Below, piece by piece: positions 40,742-48,959 of a DNA stretch of 64,000 nt. Origin of the DNA: Microbulbifer halophilus (GTDB taxonomy: Bacteria; Pseudomonadota; Gammaproteobacteria; Pseudomonadales; Cellvibrionaceae); assembly GCF_026183675.1 (NCBI RefSeq), contig NZ_JAPIVK010000012.1, positions 1 through 64,000 of the forward strand, written 5' to 3'. The notes below the pieces were generated by a model that did no database searches, was not told the DNA's origin, and saw nothing but the letters and a program-made list of their open reading frames with translations. Position 1 is the first letter of the stretch. Each line of letters starts with the position of its first letter. Made by a program: the position numbers and the translations under genes.

Positions 40742-40772
40742 CGTAGGATGGGCAAAGCGAAGCGTGCCCATC
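40742..40772. repeat. Dispersed palindrome, GTAGGATGGGCAAAG family (copy 3)
   Basis: CGTAGGATGGGCAAAGCG with AAGCGTGCCCATC. A degenerate half unit (GATGATGGGCACCGG) follows directly. Intergenic between DUF5062 and the convergent SpoIIAA-like gene. Confidence 0.8.
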
Positions 40773-40831
40773 AAAGCTGCGGATGATGGGCACCGGCTTG
40801 ACTCAGTGCCATGCGGTTGTGCAGTCCCTTT

Positions 40832-41188
40832 TCAGCGATTCACCCAGTCCCAGGCCTCGAGCTGCTGGTCTTTGTAGAAGAAGCGTATTTCCGCATTCAT
40901 AAACAGGCCTGAAAAACGGGTTCCCCATTCCTCCCATTTCTGCTCGCCGATAATTGCGGTTCTGCCGTATTGATCGGCATGTTCGCGATCGAATTTCAGG
41001 TCTTCCCAAATCGCGCCCGGTTCGAAGCCATCGAAATCTTCCAGCTTTATGTAGAACCGCAACTGGCCGTACTCATCGAGCTTTTTCTCCAGCTCCGGTA
41101 GCAGCTGCCGGTAGTCGTCGGCTGTCAGCGTGCCGCTGGCAGTGATGGTCAGTACCCGGTTTTCATTGACTTGGTCCATTTTCAGCAT
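40832..41188 (-). CDS. SpoIIAA-like (DUF3478-type) STAS-fold protein
   Basis: 118 residues with the compact alpha/beta pattern of the SpoIIAA-like family: LTITASGTLTADDYRQL (strand and helix 1), FYIKLEDFDGFEPGAIWEDLKFD, and AIIGEQKWEEWG. Members are small cytoplasmic proteins of unclear role, often linked to stress or lipid binding. GGAG lies eight bases before ATG 41188. It does not have the conserved phosphorylatable Ser setting of true anti-anti-sigma factors. Confidence 0.8.
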   Translation of the reverse strand: MLKMDQVNENRVLTITASGTLTADDYRQLLPELEKKLDEYGQLRFYIKLEDFDGFEPGAIWEDLKFDREHADQYGRTAIIGEQKWEEWGTRFSGLFMNAEIRFFYKDQQLEAWDWVNR

Positions 41189-41464
41189 ACGGTGGCTCCG
41201 GCCAGGCAGGTGGGTTCACCACCTCGAAGAGCTGTAATTTCTGCAGAAAGTATGGCATAGCCGCTTCGCGGCGAGCCGCTCAAGACAGGCTGGGGACGGC
41301 GCAACCGGCGCGGCGCCCGCCGCGTGTACTGTCTGTTTCCCGCAGTCTCACCATGGTCGTGACTGATCGGTCTGCCTTGTGCCCGGTCAGAGCGGTGCGC
41401 GTGGTATCATAGGCGCGTTTTTTTACTATCGAGTGGGCGCGGACCGGCGCCCGGAGGAGAGACT

Positions 41465-42253
41465 ATGTCCTGGTTGGGCGCGGGTATCGGGGCCGGTATC
41501 GGCATGATGTTTGGCGGTCCCATCGGCGCGGCGCTGGGGGCCTGGATCGGCAGTTCCTTCAGTTCCGGCCTGCAGCGGGTGACGGGCGCCGCCGGCCAGC
41601 TTAACCGCGATGGGGCCCAGGCGGTATTTATCGTCACCCTGTTTTCGATGCTGGCGAAAATGGCCAAGGCGGACGGCAAGGTGTCGAAAGCGGAAGTCCG
41701 GTTTATCGAGGACTTCATGCGCAACAATCTGCGCCTGTCCGCCGAAGATCGCAAGCAGGCGATTAAGATCTTCGAGAATGCCAAGACCGACGAGTACAGC
41801 ATTTACGACTACGCCCAGCAGTATCGGCAACTGGTGCGCAACCGGGCGATGCGCGAGATGGTCTACCGGGTGCTGTTTGCGGTGGCCTATGCCGATGGGG
41901 AGCTGCACGCGAGCGAAGAGGAAATACTGCGGCGGATTCCGGAATACCTGGGGCTGCATGCTTCCGTCTTCGCGGCCATGCAGGGGGAGTTCGATCGCGC
42001 CGCGGCGCCGGGGTCTTCCTCCGCAAGCCTGGAACAGCACTACGCGATTTTGGAGTGTACCCCGGACACCAGCGACCGCGACCTGAAACTGGCCTACCGG
42101 CGCAAGGCGGCGGAATTCCACCCGGACAAGATTGCCTCCAAGGGCCTGCCCGAGGAATTCATGCGCCATGCGGAAGACCAGATGAAAAGTATCACCGTGG
42201 CCTACGACACCATTGTCGAGGCGCGCAAGCGCAAAGCAGCCGCCACCACCTGA
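41465..42253 (+). CDS. djlA: Membrane-anchored co-chaperone DjlA
   Basis: 262 residues: an N-terminal glycine-zipper membrane anchor (GAGIGAGIGMMFGGPIGAALG), a TerB-like helical domain (about 50-180), and a C-terminal J domain (about 193-262) with the HPD motif in AEFHPDK. It stimulates DnaK at the inner membrane and is linked to envelope stress in E. coli. AGGAGAG ribosome site; followed 18 bp later by bolA. Confidence 0.93.
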   Translation: MSWLGAGIGAGIGMMFGGPIGAALGAWIGSSFSSGLQRVTGAAGQLNRDGAQAVFIVTLFSMLAKMAKADGKVSKAEVRFIEDFMRNNLRLSAEDRKQAIKIFENAKTDEYSIYDYAQQYRQLVRNRAMREMVYRVLFAVAYADGELHASEEEILRRIPEYLGLHASVFAAMQGEFDRAAAPGSSSASLEQHYAILECTPDTSDRDLKLAYRRKAAEFHPDKIASKGLPEEFMRHAEDQMKSITVAYDTIVEARKRKAAATT

Positions 42254-42271
42254 CCTGGATAGAGGTACATG

Positions 42272-42577
42272 ATGAGTCTTGCGAACACCATTGAACACAA
42301 GCTGCGCGAAGCCTTCGCACCCGAACATATCGACGTGCAGTGCGAGAGCCACCTGCACAATGTGCCGGCCGGTTCCGAGATGCACTTTCGGGTAGTGTTG
42401 GTGAGTGATGCCTTTACCCCGCTGCGCAAAGTGCAGCGCCACCAGAAGGTTTACGGCGCACTGGCGGAGGAAATGGCCGGGCCGATTCACGCGCTGGCGC
42501 TGCACACCTTCAGCCCCGGCGAGTGGGAGGGGGAAGCGCCCGCCAGCCCCGAATGCCTCGGCGGCGGGAAAAAATAA
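42272..42577 (+). CDS. bolA: BolA-family protein
   Basis: 101 residues with the class II KH-like BolA fold. The conserved SHLHNVPAGSEMHFRVVLVS segment includes the His thought to bind a shared 2Fe-2S cluster with monothiol glutaredoxins, and LRKVQRHQKVYGAL is the second family signature. ATG 42272 is better spaced from GAGG than the adjacent ATG 42269. Role: iron-sulfur handling or stress morphology. An intrinsic terminator follows. Confidence 0.92.
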   Translation: MSLANTIEHKLREAFAPEHIDVQCESHLHNVPAGSEMHFRVVLVSDAFTPLRKVQRHQKVYGALAEEMAGPIHALALHTFSPGEWEGEAPASPECLGGGKK

Positions 42578-42630
42578 TCCTCTGTCGGAAGGGGCGCCAT
42601 GTTTATTGGTTTGCCCACCAGTGGTTACCG

Positions 42631-42659
42631 AAAAAAGGGCGCTTTGGCGCCTTTTTTTT
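42631..42659 (+). terminator. Terminator after bolA
   Basis: AAAAAAGGGCGC-TTTG-GCGCCTTTTTTTT with one bulged G; the T run and complementary A run suggest it may work in both directions. Confidence 0.85.
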
Positions 42660-42716
42660 GAACTCTGGCCTCATTGTGCGGTTTTTTTGGAATTTTGTTT
42701 CTAAAAGTCGGAGGAG

Positions 42717-42728
42717 CGTGTCTAGACT
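42717..42728 (+). promoter_or_regulatory. Shared upstream motif CGTGTCTAGACT (before first ompW-like gene)
   Basis: A 12-bp sequence repeated exactly at 43767-43778. In both cases it lies about 60 bp before the ompW-like start codon. TAGACT could serve as a -10 element, or the TCTAGA palindrome as an operator. Confidence 0.5.
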
Positions 42729-42788
42729 AAAAAATAATCGATGAGTGATTCTTCGATGGTTTGGATGTTTTAAATGGAGTTTTTCTCT

Positions 42789-43592
42789 ATGAAGATGACG
42801 CGCATAATCTCCCCCCTGGCACTGGCAGCATTTTCCACTGCGGCAGTGGCCGGTCCCTCCGGTTACCAACCGCCGGCCCCGGCACAGGACGTGTACGGGG
42901 CGGGCACGGTGGCTGCCCGCATTGGTGCTTCCTATATCAACCCCCTCAGCGACGATGTGACTTTTGCCAACGATTCGCTTGATGCCGCTCTGTTCGGCGA
43001 TGCTTTTCGCGCAAATGTGGACCCGGACGAAGAGTGGGGCTGGAACCTGAGTGGTCTGTGGATCCCCATCGACCACTGGGGGCTGGAGCTCAACTACATC
43101 GCCGGTGATGACCACCTGGGACACCGTCACCGCGGCCGGGGTTTCTTTGATGTGGACGGCGAGCGTATCGGAAAGTACGAAGCTGATATCTCAACGGCCA
43201 CCGTCAACTGGTATCCGCTGGATCCCAGCTGCATGTTCCAGCCCTACATCGGCGTAGGTCTCGCCTATACCGATTTCAACGATGAACGGTTCAGGCTGTT
43301 CCGTGGCGTGGACCCGGCGGATTTCCAAGGCTTTGAGCTGGATGGTGATTTCGGCCTGGGTTACTCCTGGGGCTACACTTGGCAGGTCGGTGTAGACTGG
43401 GTATTCGGCAAGGACAGCAGCTGGCTGGTCAACGCTGCGGCCAAGTATGTACACTCGGAAACCGAAATGGACTTTAGCATTTTCGCCGATAGCCCGGAGT
43501 TCGGTCGGGAAGTTCTTCTCGATTATTCCGGCGACTACCGCTACAACCCCTGGGTCTTCAACCTGGGCGTTGGCTACAAGTTCAGTTTCTGA
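42789..43592 (+). CDS. OmpW-family outer-membrane protein (copy 1)
   Basis: 267 residues. The signal peptide ends at AVAG, followed by PSGYQPPAP and an eight-strand barrel with the OmpW features FQPYIGVGLAYTDF, WGLELNYIAG and the C-terminal VGYKFSF. ATG 42789 was chosen because its MKMTRIISPLA start aligns with the second copy and has GGAG upstream. It is the first of a tandem pair with 44% or so visual similarity at conserved strands (not computed). OmpW forms a small hydrophobic-solute channel. Confidence 0.88.
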   Translation: MKMTRIISPLALAAFSTAAVAGPSGYQPPAPAQDVYGAGTVAARIGASYINPLSDDVTFANDSLDAALFGDAFRANVDPDEEWGWNLSGLWIPIDHWGLELNYIAGDDHLGHRHRGRGFFDVDGERIGKYEADISTATVNWYPLDPSCMFQPYIGVGLAYTDFNDERFRLFRGVDPADFQGFELDGDFGLGYSWGYTWQVGVDWVFGKDSSWLVNAAAKYVHSETEMDFSIFADSPEFGREVLLDYSGDYRYNPWVFNLGVGYKFSF

Positions 43593-43609
43593 TCTCTCAC
43601 CTCTTGAGT

Positions 43610-43636
43610 AAGGGCGCTTCGGCGCCCTTTACTTTT
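43610..43636 (+). terminator. Terminator after first ompW-like gene
   Basis: AAGGGCGC-TTCG-GCGCCCTT, then TACTTTTTG. Confidence 0.85.
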
Positions 43637-43766
43637 TGTTCCTTTTTTCTGTGAAATTTTTTTGAGAGTTTCACCGGTGATCGGGATGTAAATTACCCCG
43701 CCAAGGTTACATTAAATTTCTAATTTTTATCTCATCTTGGACATTTTTTCACTCTTCCCGTTTCTG

Positions 43767-43778
43767 CGTGTCTAGACT
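43767..43778 (+). promoter_or_regulatory. Shared upstream motif CGTGTCTAGACT (before second ompW-like gene)
   Basis: Identical to 42717-42728 and 58 bp before the start at 43836. The DNA upstream of it is AT-rich. Confidence 0.5.
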
Positions 43779-43835
43779 TGAATATGATTGGGTCAATTGC
43801 TGTTCAATTTGCCGAATATCAATGGAGTTCTACCT

Positions 43836-44702
43836 ATGAAAATGACGCGCGTTCTGACACCTCTGGCAATAGCTGTTTCCGCTGCCGTGGGGTCGCACCA
43901 GGCGCTGGCCGGTCCTTCCGGTTATGCTCCGCCGGCACCTTCCGGCCCCGACCCGGTTTACTCCGCGGGAACCGGCGTGGTTCGTATCGGCGCATCGTTT
44001 GTCGATCCCGATGATGACAAAGGCCGTTTCAATTTCGAGGATCCGCTGTTTGTCGACGGAGTCCTCGTGGAAGAATTTGGTCGCCCGGGCTACCGGCTCG
44101 ACGACGATACCACCTGGAACTTCACCGCGGGCTTCATGCCGGCGGACCACTTCATGATCGAGTTGGGTTATATCGGCAAGTCGGAACACGATCTCGACCT
44201 GCGTGCCCCGGTAGTGGATGTTATTGATGCGGGTGGTGGAGAGTTTGCGGTCGTCGGGGAGGAGAGCCTGCGCCTCGGCAGACTGGATCGCTGGTCCGGC
44301 TTCGCCATGGCGAACTGGTTCCCGGTATGTCCGGAATCCTGGATTCAGCCCTATATCGGTATCGGTGCCCACTACACCGATTTTGACAACCACAATATCC
44401 GGAGCCCGGTCTCGGACCTCCTGGTTGACTTCGCCGGCGCCTCGGAGCCGTTCGACGGCCGCGTGCGTTACGAAGACGACTGGGGCTGGGCTGGCCAGAT
44501 CGGTGTGGATATCATGCTTGGCCGCGACAGCAACTGGCTGGTTAACGCTGCCGTCATGTACCTGGACACCGAAGTCAAAGCCGATATGCACTATCGGGTC
44601 GATCATGACAGCTTCTTTGCCGACACGGCAGTCAGGGCTTTGAGAACAGACTTCGATTTCGATCCCTGGGTTTACAACCTTGGCATCGGCTACCGTTTCT
44701 GA
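43836..44702 (+). CDS. OmpW-family outer-membrane protein (copy 2)
   Basis: 288 residues. The signal peptide (MKMTRVLTPLAIAV...ALAG) is followed by a PSGYAPPAPSGPDPVYSAG leader like that of copy 1. The barrel ends in YNLGIGYRF, with WIQPYIGIGAHYTDF as the OmpW signature. It is slightly longer than copy 1 through loop insertions (about 75-95 and 120-140). Each copy has its own upstream motif and terminator, so they are separate transcription units from a local duplication. Confidence 0.88.
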   Translation: MKMTRVLTPLAIAVSAAVGSHQALAGPSGYAPPAPSGPDPVYSAGTGVVRIGASFVDPDDDKGRFNFEDPLFVDGVLVEEFGRPGYRLDDDTTWNFTAGFMPADHFMIELGYIGKSEHDLDLRAPVVDVIDAGGGEFAVVGEESLRLGRLDRWSGFAMANWFPVCPESWIQPYIGIGAHYTDFDNHNIRSPVSDLLVDFAGASEPFDGRVRYEDDWGWAGQIGVDIMLGRDSNWLVNAAVMYLDTEVKADMHYRVDHDSFFADTAVRALRTDFDFDPWVYNLGIGYRF

Positions 44703-44725
44703 TCTCTGATTGCTCTGCAGAAAAG

Positions 44726-44754
44726 AAAAGGCGCTTCGGCGCCTTTTCTTTTAT
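44726..44754 (+). terminator. Terminator after second ompW-like gene
   Basis: AAAGGCGC-TTCG-GCGCCTTTT, then CTTTTA. It lies between convergent genes and could serve both. Confidence 0.85.
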
Positions 44755-44804
44755 CTGTGTGATGGGCCGAAGAATGGACATCGGCCCGATATGCAATGCC
44801 CGGT

Positions 44805-45758
44805 TCAGGGCTCGGCCGGGCTACCGAATACCGGCATGCCGTCTTCGGACCAGCCGAATTCCTTGATGTAGGTGTGCCGGTTCGGGTCCCACAGCGGATC
44901 GCCCTCGATCTCGGTGTAGGTACGCGCGTGGTAGACGAGGATATCCCGCTCGCCGTCTTCCGATACGGTAAAGCTGTTGTGGCCCGGGCCGTAGATACCG
45001 CGCTCGTGGCAGCTCTGGAAAACCGGCTCCGGCGATTTGCTCCAACTTGCCGGATCCAGCAGGTCGGCGTCTTCGTCCGCGTACAACAGGCCCATGCAGT
45101 AGTTGTGGTCGGTGGCACTGGCCGAGTAACTGATAAAGATCCGGCCGTGGCGCACAATGACCGCTGCCCCCTCGTTCACGGCAAAGCCGATTTTTTCCCA
45201 CTCGTATTCCGGTATGGTCAGGCATATCGGTTCGCTGGAAATACTGGTAGGCGAGTCCTGGCGCGCGATATACAGGTTGGAGTTGCCGGGAATATCCGGC
45301 CCCTTCTGCGCCCACAGGTAGTAGCGCTGTCCGCGGTGCTCGAAGCTGGTGGCATCCAGGCAGAAGGTATCGATACCGGAATCCACTTTGCTCAACTCCC
45401 ACTCGCCCTCCAGGGGATTGGCGGCGGTGGTGGTGACCGCGTACATGCGGTGCTGAAAGAGGTCATCCTTTATTTCCCGCGACGGTGCCGCGGCGAAGTA
45501 AATGGCCCAGGTGCCGTCGACATAGTGGATCTCCGGCGCCCAGATCAGGTCGGAATAGGGTCCGCTACCCGGCTTGCGCCACACGGTGACCTTTTCCGCC
45601 TCCGCCAGGCCGGCCAGGGTTTGCGAACGGCGCAGTTCCAGGCGGTCGTACTCCGGCACCGAGCCGATGAAATAGTAGAAACCGTCACTGTGCCTGTAGA
45701 TAAAGGGATCCGCGCGCTGTTCGATCAGCGGCTGCAGCAGTGGGGATGATTCACTCAC
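44805..45758 (-). CDS. Cytoplasmic GH43 glycosidase (likely alpha-L-arabinofuranosidase)
   Basis: 317 residues with no signal peptide. The five-blade GH43 propeller shows the catalytic base in QRADPFIYRH (Asp17), the second Asp in TFCLDATSF (about 135), and a Glu acid in FAVNEGAAVI (about 192). The late YGPGHNSF and HARTYTEIEGDP segments resemble arabinofuranosidases of subfamily 26, though subfamily assignment is tentative. It should act on imported arabino-oligosaccharides or arabinoxylo-oligosaccharides, and lies downstream of the sugar symporter on the same strand. Confidence 0.85.
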   Translation of the reverse strand: MSESSPLLQPLIEQRADPFIYRHSDGFYYFIGSVPEYDRLELRRSQTLAGLAEAEKVTVWRKPGSGPYSDLIWAPEIHYVDGTWAIYFAAAPSREIKDDLFQHRMYAVTTTAANPLEGEWELSKVDSGIDTFCLDATSFEHRGQRYYLWAQKGPDIPGNSNLYIARQDSPTSISSEPICLTIPEYEWEKIGFAVNEGAAVIVRHGRIFISYSASATDHNYCMGLLYADEDADLLDPASWSKSPEPVFQSCHERGIYGPGHNSFTVSEDGERDILVYHARTYTEIEGDPLWDPNRHTYIKEFGWSEDGMPVFGSPAEP

Positions 45759-45897
45759 AATAATTCTCCGCGGTACTTCAGGATTTATCTTCCGCCTCTG
45801 GGCGGTAGCCTTGTCGGGGCCTTTCCACAGGCCCCTTTGAAATCACGAATGCTTTTTCAGGTAGGGTGCGCTGTACGCACCTTGCCACTCTATTTCG

Positions 45898-47298
45898 TCA
45901 AGAGGCCGTTGGAGCCACGCTTCCACTCCCGGCATCGCCTTTTACCGCCGGCAGTGCCCCGCTTTCCTTCAGACGGTGGTAGTAGTCATCGGTAATGATG
46001 TACCTGCGCATCAACAGGCCCAGCAGGAAATGGAAAAGGCCCGGGATTACCGTCAGCGTCAGGGCGATCCCCGTCATGGTGAACTGGCTCTGGGTTTCGC
46101 CGGCCTGGTAGCCGAAATAGGTGAGCAGCAGGCCGGTAATGAAGCCCGCTATGCCTGTACCCGCCTTCTGGCAAAAGGAGATACCGCCGAAAGCCAGGCC
46201 GGATACGCGCTTGCCGGTCTTGGCCTCCCCATAGTCCACCGCCTCGGCGATAGCGGACCAGAAAATGGGGGCGTGCAGGTCCGCCACGAAGGACAAGATG
46301 AAGTAGAGTACAAACGCCAGCACGATATCGCCGGGGGCCACGGCGAAGAACATCAGGGCACTGATGGCCGCCAGGAGAAGCTGGGACCAGCCGAACAGCT
46401 TGACCTTGCAGAAGCGCTTGGTGATCCAGGTGGAAGCCACCATGGCGGCGATGGAGGCAACGATGCCGGCGCTGGTGAACTTGGCGGCCATGGACTCGGT
46501 ACCACCCAGGAAATAGATGGTGTAGTAAAAGGCAACACCGCCGCGCAGGGCGTAGCCGATGGTGCCCAGCATGCAGGCCCCCGCCAGCACCAGCCACTGG
46601 TCGTTCTTGAGCAGCAGCTTCGCCTGTTCGCCCAGCGGTTTTTTGTCCACCACATGCTCCACCCGCTCGCGGGTGGTGAAAAAGCACATCATCAGCAGAC
46701 CCACGCCCACCAGCGACATGAAGCCCATGGCCAACTGGTAGCCCTTGGCGGAATCGCCTCCGCCCCACCACTGGGCCAGTTCGGGCACCGAGGCGACAAT
46801 CACCACATTGGCGATCTTGGCAAAGAACATGCGATAGCCGTTGGCCGACAGGCGCTCCTGCGGATCGCTGGTCAGCACCCCGATATAGGAAATGTACGGA
46901 ATGGCGATGCCGGTAAACATCAGGGTGGCAAACAGATAGGTCAGGTAGGCCCATACCAGCTTGGCGTTGTAGTCGAAATCCGGCGTGGTGAACAGCAGGC
47001 AGACGGCGAAGCCGTAGGGGATGGATAAATACAGGAAGTAGGGGCGAAAGCGGCCGTGGCGGCTTTTGAACTTATCGGTCACCAGCCCCATCAGCGGGTC
47101 GCTCAGGGCATCGACAAAGCGTGCGGCCAGGAACAGGGTTCCCACATGGGCGGGCTTGAGACCGAAAATATCCGTGTAAAAGTACTGCATGAAGTAAAAC
47201 ATGGCCGCAATCATCACGTTGACGGCCATATCACCGGCCCCGAAGCCGACTTTTTCAAATGCGGAAAGCTTGCTGGACTGCATTGTTATATTTCCCAT
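45898..47298 (-). CDS. GPH-family sugar:cation symporter
   Basis: A 466-residue, twelve-helix permease of the glycoside-pentoside-hexuronide family. Signatures are GFGAGDMAVN near the start, DALSDPLMGLVTDKFKSRHG after helix 2 (the cation-coupled loop) and FWSAIAEAVDYGEAKTGKR in the central loop. The context (GH43 downstream, xylan genes nearby) suggests import of xylo- or arabino-oligosaccharides. Start 47298 or the in-frame ATG at 47283. A weak TCATACAATA-like palindrome lies ~60 bp upstream (47357-47373). Confidence 0.88.
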   Translation of the reverse strand: MGNITMQSSKLSAFEKVGFGAGDMAVNVMIAAMFYFMQYFYTDIFGLKPAHVGTLFLAARFVDALSDPLMGLVTDKFKSRHGRFRPYFLYLSIPYGFAVCLLFTTPDFDYNAKLVWAYLTYLFATLMFTGIAIPYISYIGVLTSDPQERLSANGYRMFFAKIANVVIVASVPELAQWWGGGDSAKGYQLAMGFMSLVGVGLLMMCFFTTRERVEHVVDKKPLGEQAKLLLKNDQWLVLAGACMLGTIGYALRGGVAFYYTIYFLGGTESMAAKFTSAGIVASIAAMVASTWITKRFCKVKLFGWSQLLLAAISALMFFAVAPGDIVLAFVLYFILSFVADLHAPIFWSAIAEAVDYGEAKTGKRVSGLAFGGISFCQKAGTGIAGFITGLLLTYFGYQAGETQSQFTMTGIALTLTVIPGLFHFLLGLLMRRYIITDDYYHRLKESGALPAVKGDAGSGSVAPTAS

Positions 47299-47761
47299 CT
47301 ATCGCCGGGGCCGCCTGCCGACCCGCTTATTGTTATCGAGCAATTGCGATATATATATTATTGTAGTACTAATGTCAAAGCGGATGCACTACGCCCGGAC
47401 TCGATAATTTGCCTTCATAAGAGCACAAGTGGCGCAAAATCGCACATTCTGAAGTCGACCGAATGTCCGGAATCTGTCGCGGTAGCGGCCTGTTGCGAGG
47501 TATCTGACGGCATGCAAGGCCGCGAGATGGCGAGGTGTGTCCCTCCCGGAGGCCAAAAATCATAAGGTAGGTCAATCGCTGTACCAATGGCCCCGGGCTG
47601 GTAGTAGAATGATTTTCTTTGCGGAGGAAGCGGCATCGCGACTCCGTGGGTCCGGAGTATCCAGTCGATGACTCTATTCGGCACTCCGATCATTTTCCGG
47701 CGAGCGCATTCTGGCGGAGCCCGGCTGCGTGATTCGGCAGTTTTATTAAGGCATTTTTAAT
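47299..47761. other. Divergent regulatory region between the symporter and the GntR gene
   Basis: 460 bp without a convincing gene. AT-rich near 47340-47375 (GATATATATATTATTGTAG), where the symporter promoter should lie. A small hairpin ACTCCG-TGGGTC-CGGAGT sits near 47641-47660. Short frames here lack protein-like composition. Confidence 0.6.
47357..47373 (-). promoter_or_regulatory. Weak operator-like palindrome upstream of the symporter
   Basis: ATTATTGTAGTACTAAT. On the minus strand it contains TACTACAATA, eight of ten matches to the TCATACAATA core seen at three other promoters in this island. Confidence 0.35.
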
Positions 47762-48502
47762 ATGGCAAACCAAGTCAGGGAGAGCAGGCCGCGGAGCGTG
47801 CACGCCTGGGTCGCGTACGAGCTGGGCACACGGATTGTCAGCGGTGTATACGAGCCCGGCGAGTATATCCCCAACGAGGCCAAAATCGGCGAGGAGCTGA
47901 ATGTTTCCCGCACTGCACTGCGTGAAGCCTTCAAGCTCCTGGCGGCGAAAGGGCTGATCGAGTCGCGCCCCAAGCTGGGTACCCGTGTGCGCTCGAAGGA
48001 TTGTTGGAACATGTTCGACTCGGATGTGCTCAAGTGGAGCTTTGAATCTACGCCGTCGCCGGAATTTCTGCGTTCACTGTTCGAGGTGCGGGAGGTTATC
48101 GAGCCCAACTCCGCTGCGCTGGCCGCCAAACGCGCGACGCCGGAACAGATCGACGAGATCGAAAAGGCCTACTACGCAATGGAGGAAGCTGAAATCGGCA
48201 CCGAGGATGTGATCCTGACGGATATCGATTTCCATATGGCGATCCTGCAGGCCACCAACAACGAATTCATGGTCTCCCTGGGCCAGTCGATCAAGACGGC
48301 GCTGAAGGGCCTGTTCCGTATCAGCAGTTCCGAGGAGTCGGAATTCGTCGCCTCCCTCCCGGGCCACAAGGCGGTATTCCTCGGCATTCGCGACGGTGAT
48401 TCCGAGCGCGCCCGCTTTGAGATGAAATCCCTGCTGTCCAAGTCCGTGCACCGGGCGCTGGACAGCCTGCCGGGGGATTCGGATGTGGATGTTGCGGTGT
48501 AG
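47762..48502 (+). CDS. GntR/FadR-family (FCD domain) transcriptional regulator
   Basis: 246 residues: an N-terminal winged HTH (about 14-80; LNVSRTALREAFKLLAAKGLIESRPKLG region) and a C-terminal all-helical FCD domain. The FCD metal/ligand-binding residues are in TDIDFHMAILQA (about 157) and PGHKAVFLGI (about 201). This subfamily (UxuR/ExuR/DgoR-like) usually represses sugar-acid catabolism and responds to the sugar acid or keto-deoxy acid. It lies between the symporter and the AraD1-type gene, making it the best candidate for binding the TCATACAATA sites. Confidence 0.9.
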   Translation: MANQVRESRPRSVHAWVAYELGTRIVSGVYEPGEYIPNEAKIGEELNVSRTALREAFKLLAAKGLIESRPKLGTRVRSKDCWNMFDSDVLKWSFESTPSPEFLRSLFEVREVIEPNSAALAAKRATPEQIDEIEKAYYAMEEAEIGTEDVILTDIDFHMAILQATNNEFMVSLGQSIKTALKGLFRISSSEESEFVASLPGHKAVFLGIRDGDSERARFEMKSLLSKSVHRALDSLPGDSDVDVAV

Positions 48503-48662
48503 TTGCGGCTTCCCGGCTTGTGGATGAAAGGCGGTCTTCGGATCGTCTTTTTTGTATCTGGGGGCAGGGTGCTCCCGGAATATATTAAGGGGCTCATCAT
48601 TGTATTGGCAGCTATCCAGGCTCCTGTACTAGCGGACGATTCCCGCATTCGCTACATACGGT

Positions 48663-48738
48663 CGTCATTCCGGGCTCGATCCGGAATCCAGGCCGCTGGG
48701 GTCCCTTCAATGGATCCCGGATCAAGTCCGGGATGACG
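48663..48738. repeat. 76-bp inverted repeat (CGTCATTCCGGG...CCGGGATGACGG)
   Basis: The arms CGTCATTCCGGGCTCGATCC and GGATCAAGTCCGGGATGACG pair over about 20 bp with few mismatches. The inner GGAATCCA / TGGATCCC also pair. It looks like a typical dispersed intergenic palindrome; only one copy is in this window. Confidence 0.75.
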
Positions 48739-48793
48739 GCTCCGGGGCTTGATCAAAAAGTTTTGAGACAGCTAACACGTTGCTGTGAGCGGA

Positions 48794-48824
48794 AATAAAA
48801 AGGGCGACCCCGAAGGGATCGCCT
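48794..48824 (-). terminator. Terminator for the araD1-type gene (minus strand)
   Basis: Read on the minus strand: AGGCGATCCC-TTC-GGGGTCGCCCT followed by TTTTATTT. Confidence 0.75.
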
Positions 48825-48867
48825 ACTCGCAGGGAGAGTGCGGAAGTGAAAAGGGTGTTGTTAGTTA

Positions 48868-48955
48868 CTCAAGTTTCGGAGGTCGAGGCTATTTTGGTGG
48901 CACAAGCCGGGGCGCGCCTCGCCCCGGCTCCCGGAATTGAACTCTGAAACTTGAG
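48868..48955 (-). other. Nested hairpin just downstream of the araD1-type stop codon
   Basis: The outer arms CTCAAGTTTCGGAG (48868-48881) and CTCTGAAACTTGAG (48942-48955) pair at 13 of 14 positions. They enclose a GC hairpin, AGCCGGGGCG-CGCC-TCGCCCCGGCT, at about 48905-48930. It begins five bases after the stop, in the 3' untranslated region. Confidence 0.6.
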
Positions 48956-48959
48956 GTCG

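Larger units (their letters stand above)
48503..48959. other. Gene-free region between convergent gntR and araD1-type genes
   Basis: It holds a dispersed 76-bp palindrome (48663-48738), a minus-strand terminator (48794-48824) and a nested hairpin (48868-48955). No gene was recognised. Confidence 0.7.

Noticed and set aside
47375-47693. Short frames between the symporter and the GntR gene
   Set aside because: They overlap on both strands, lack ribosome sites and occupy the expected promoter region.
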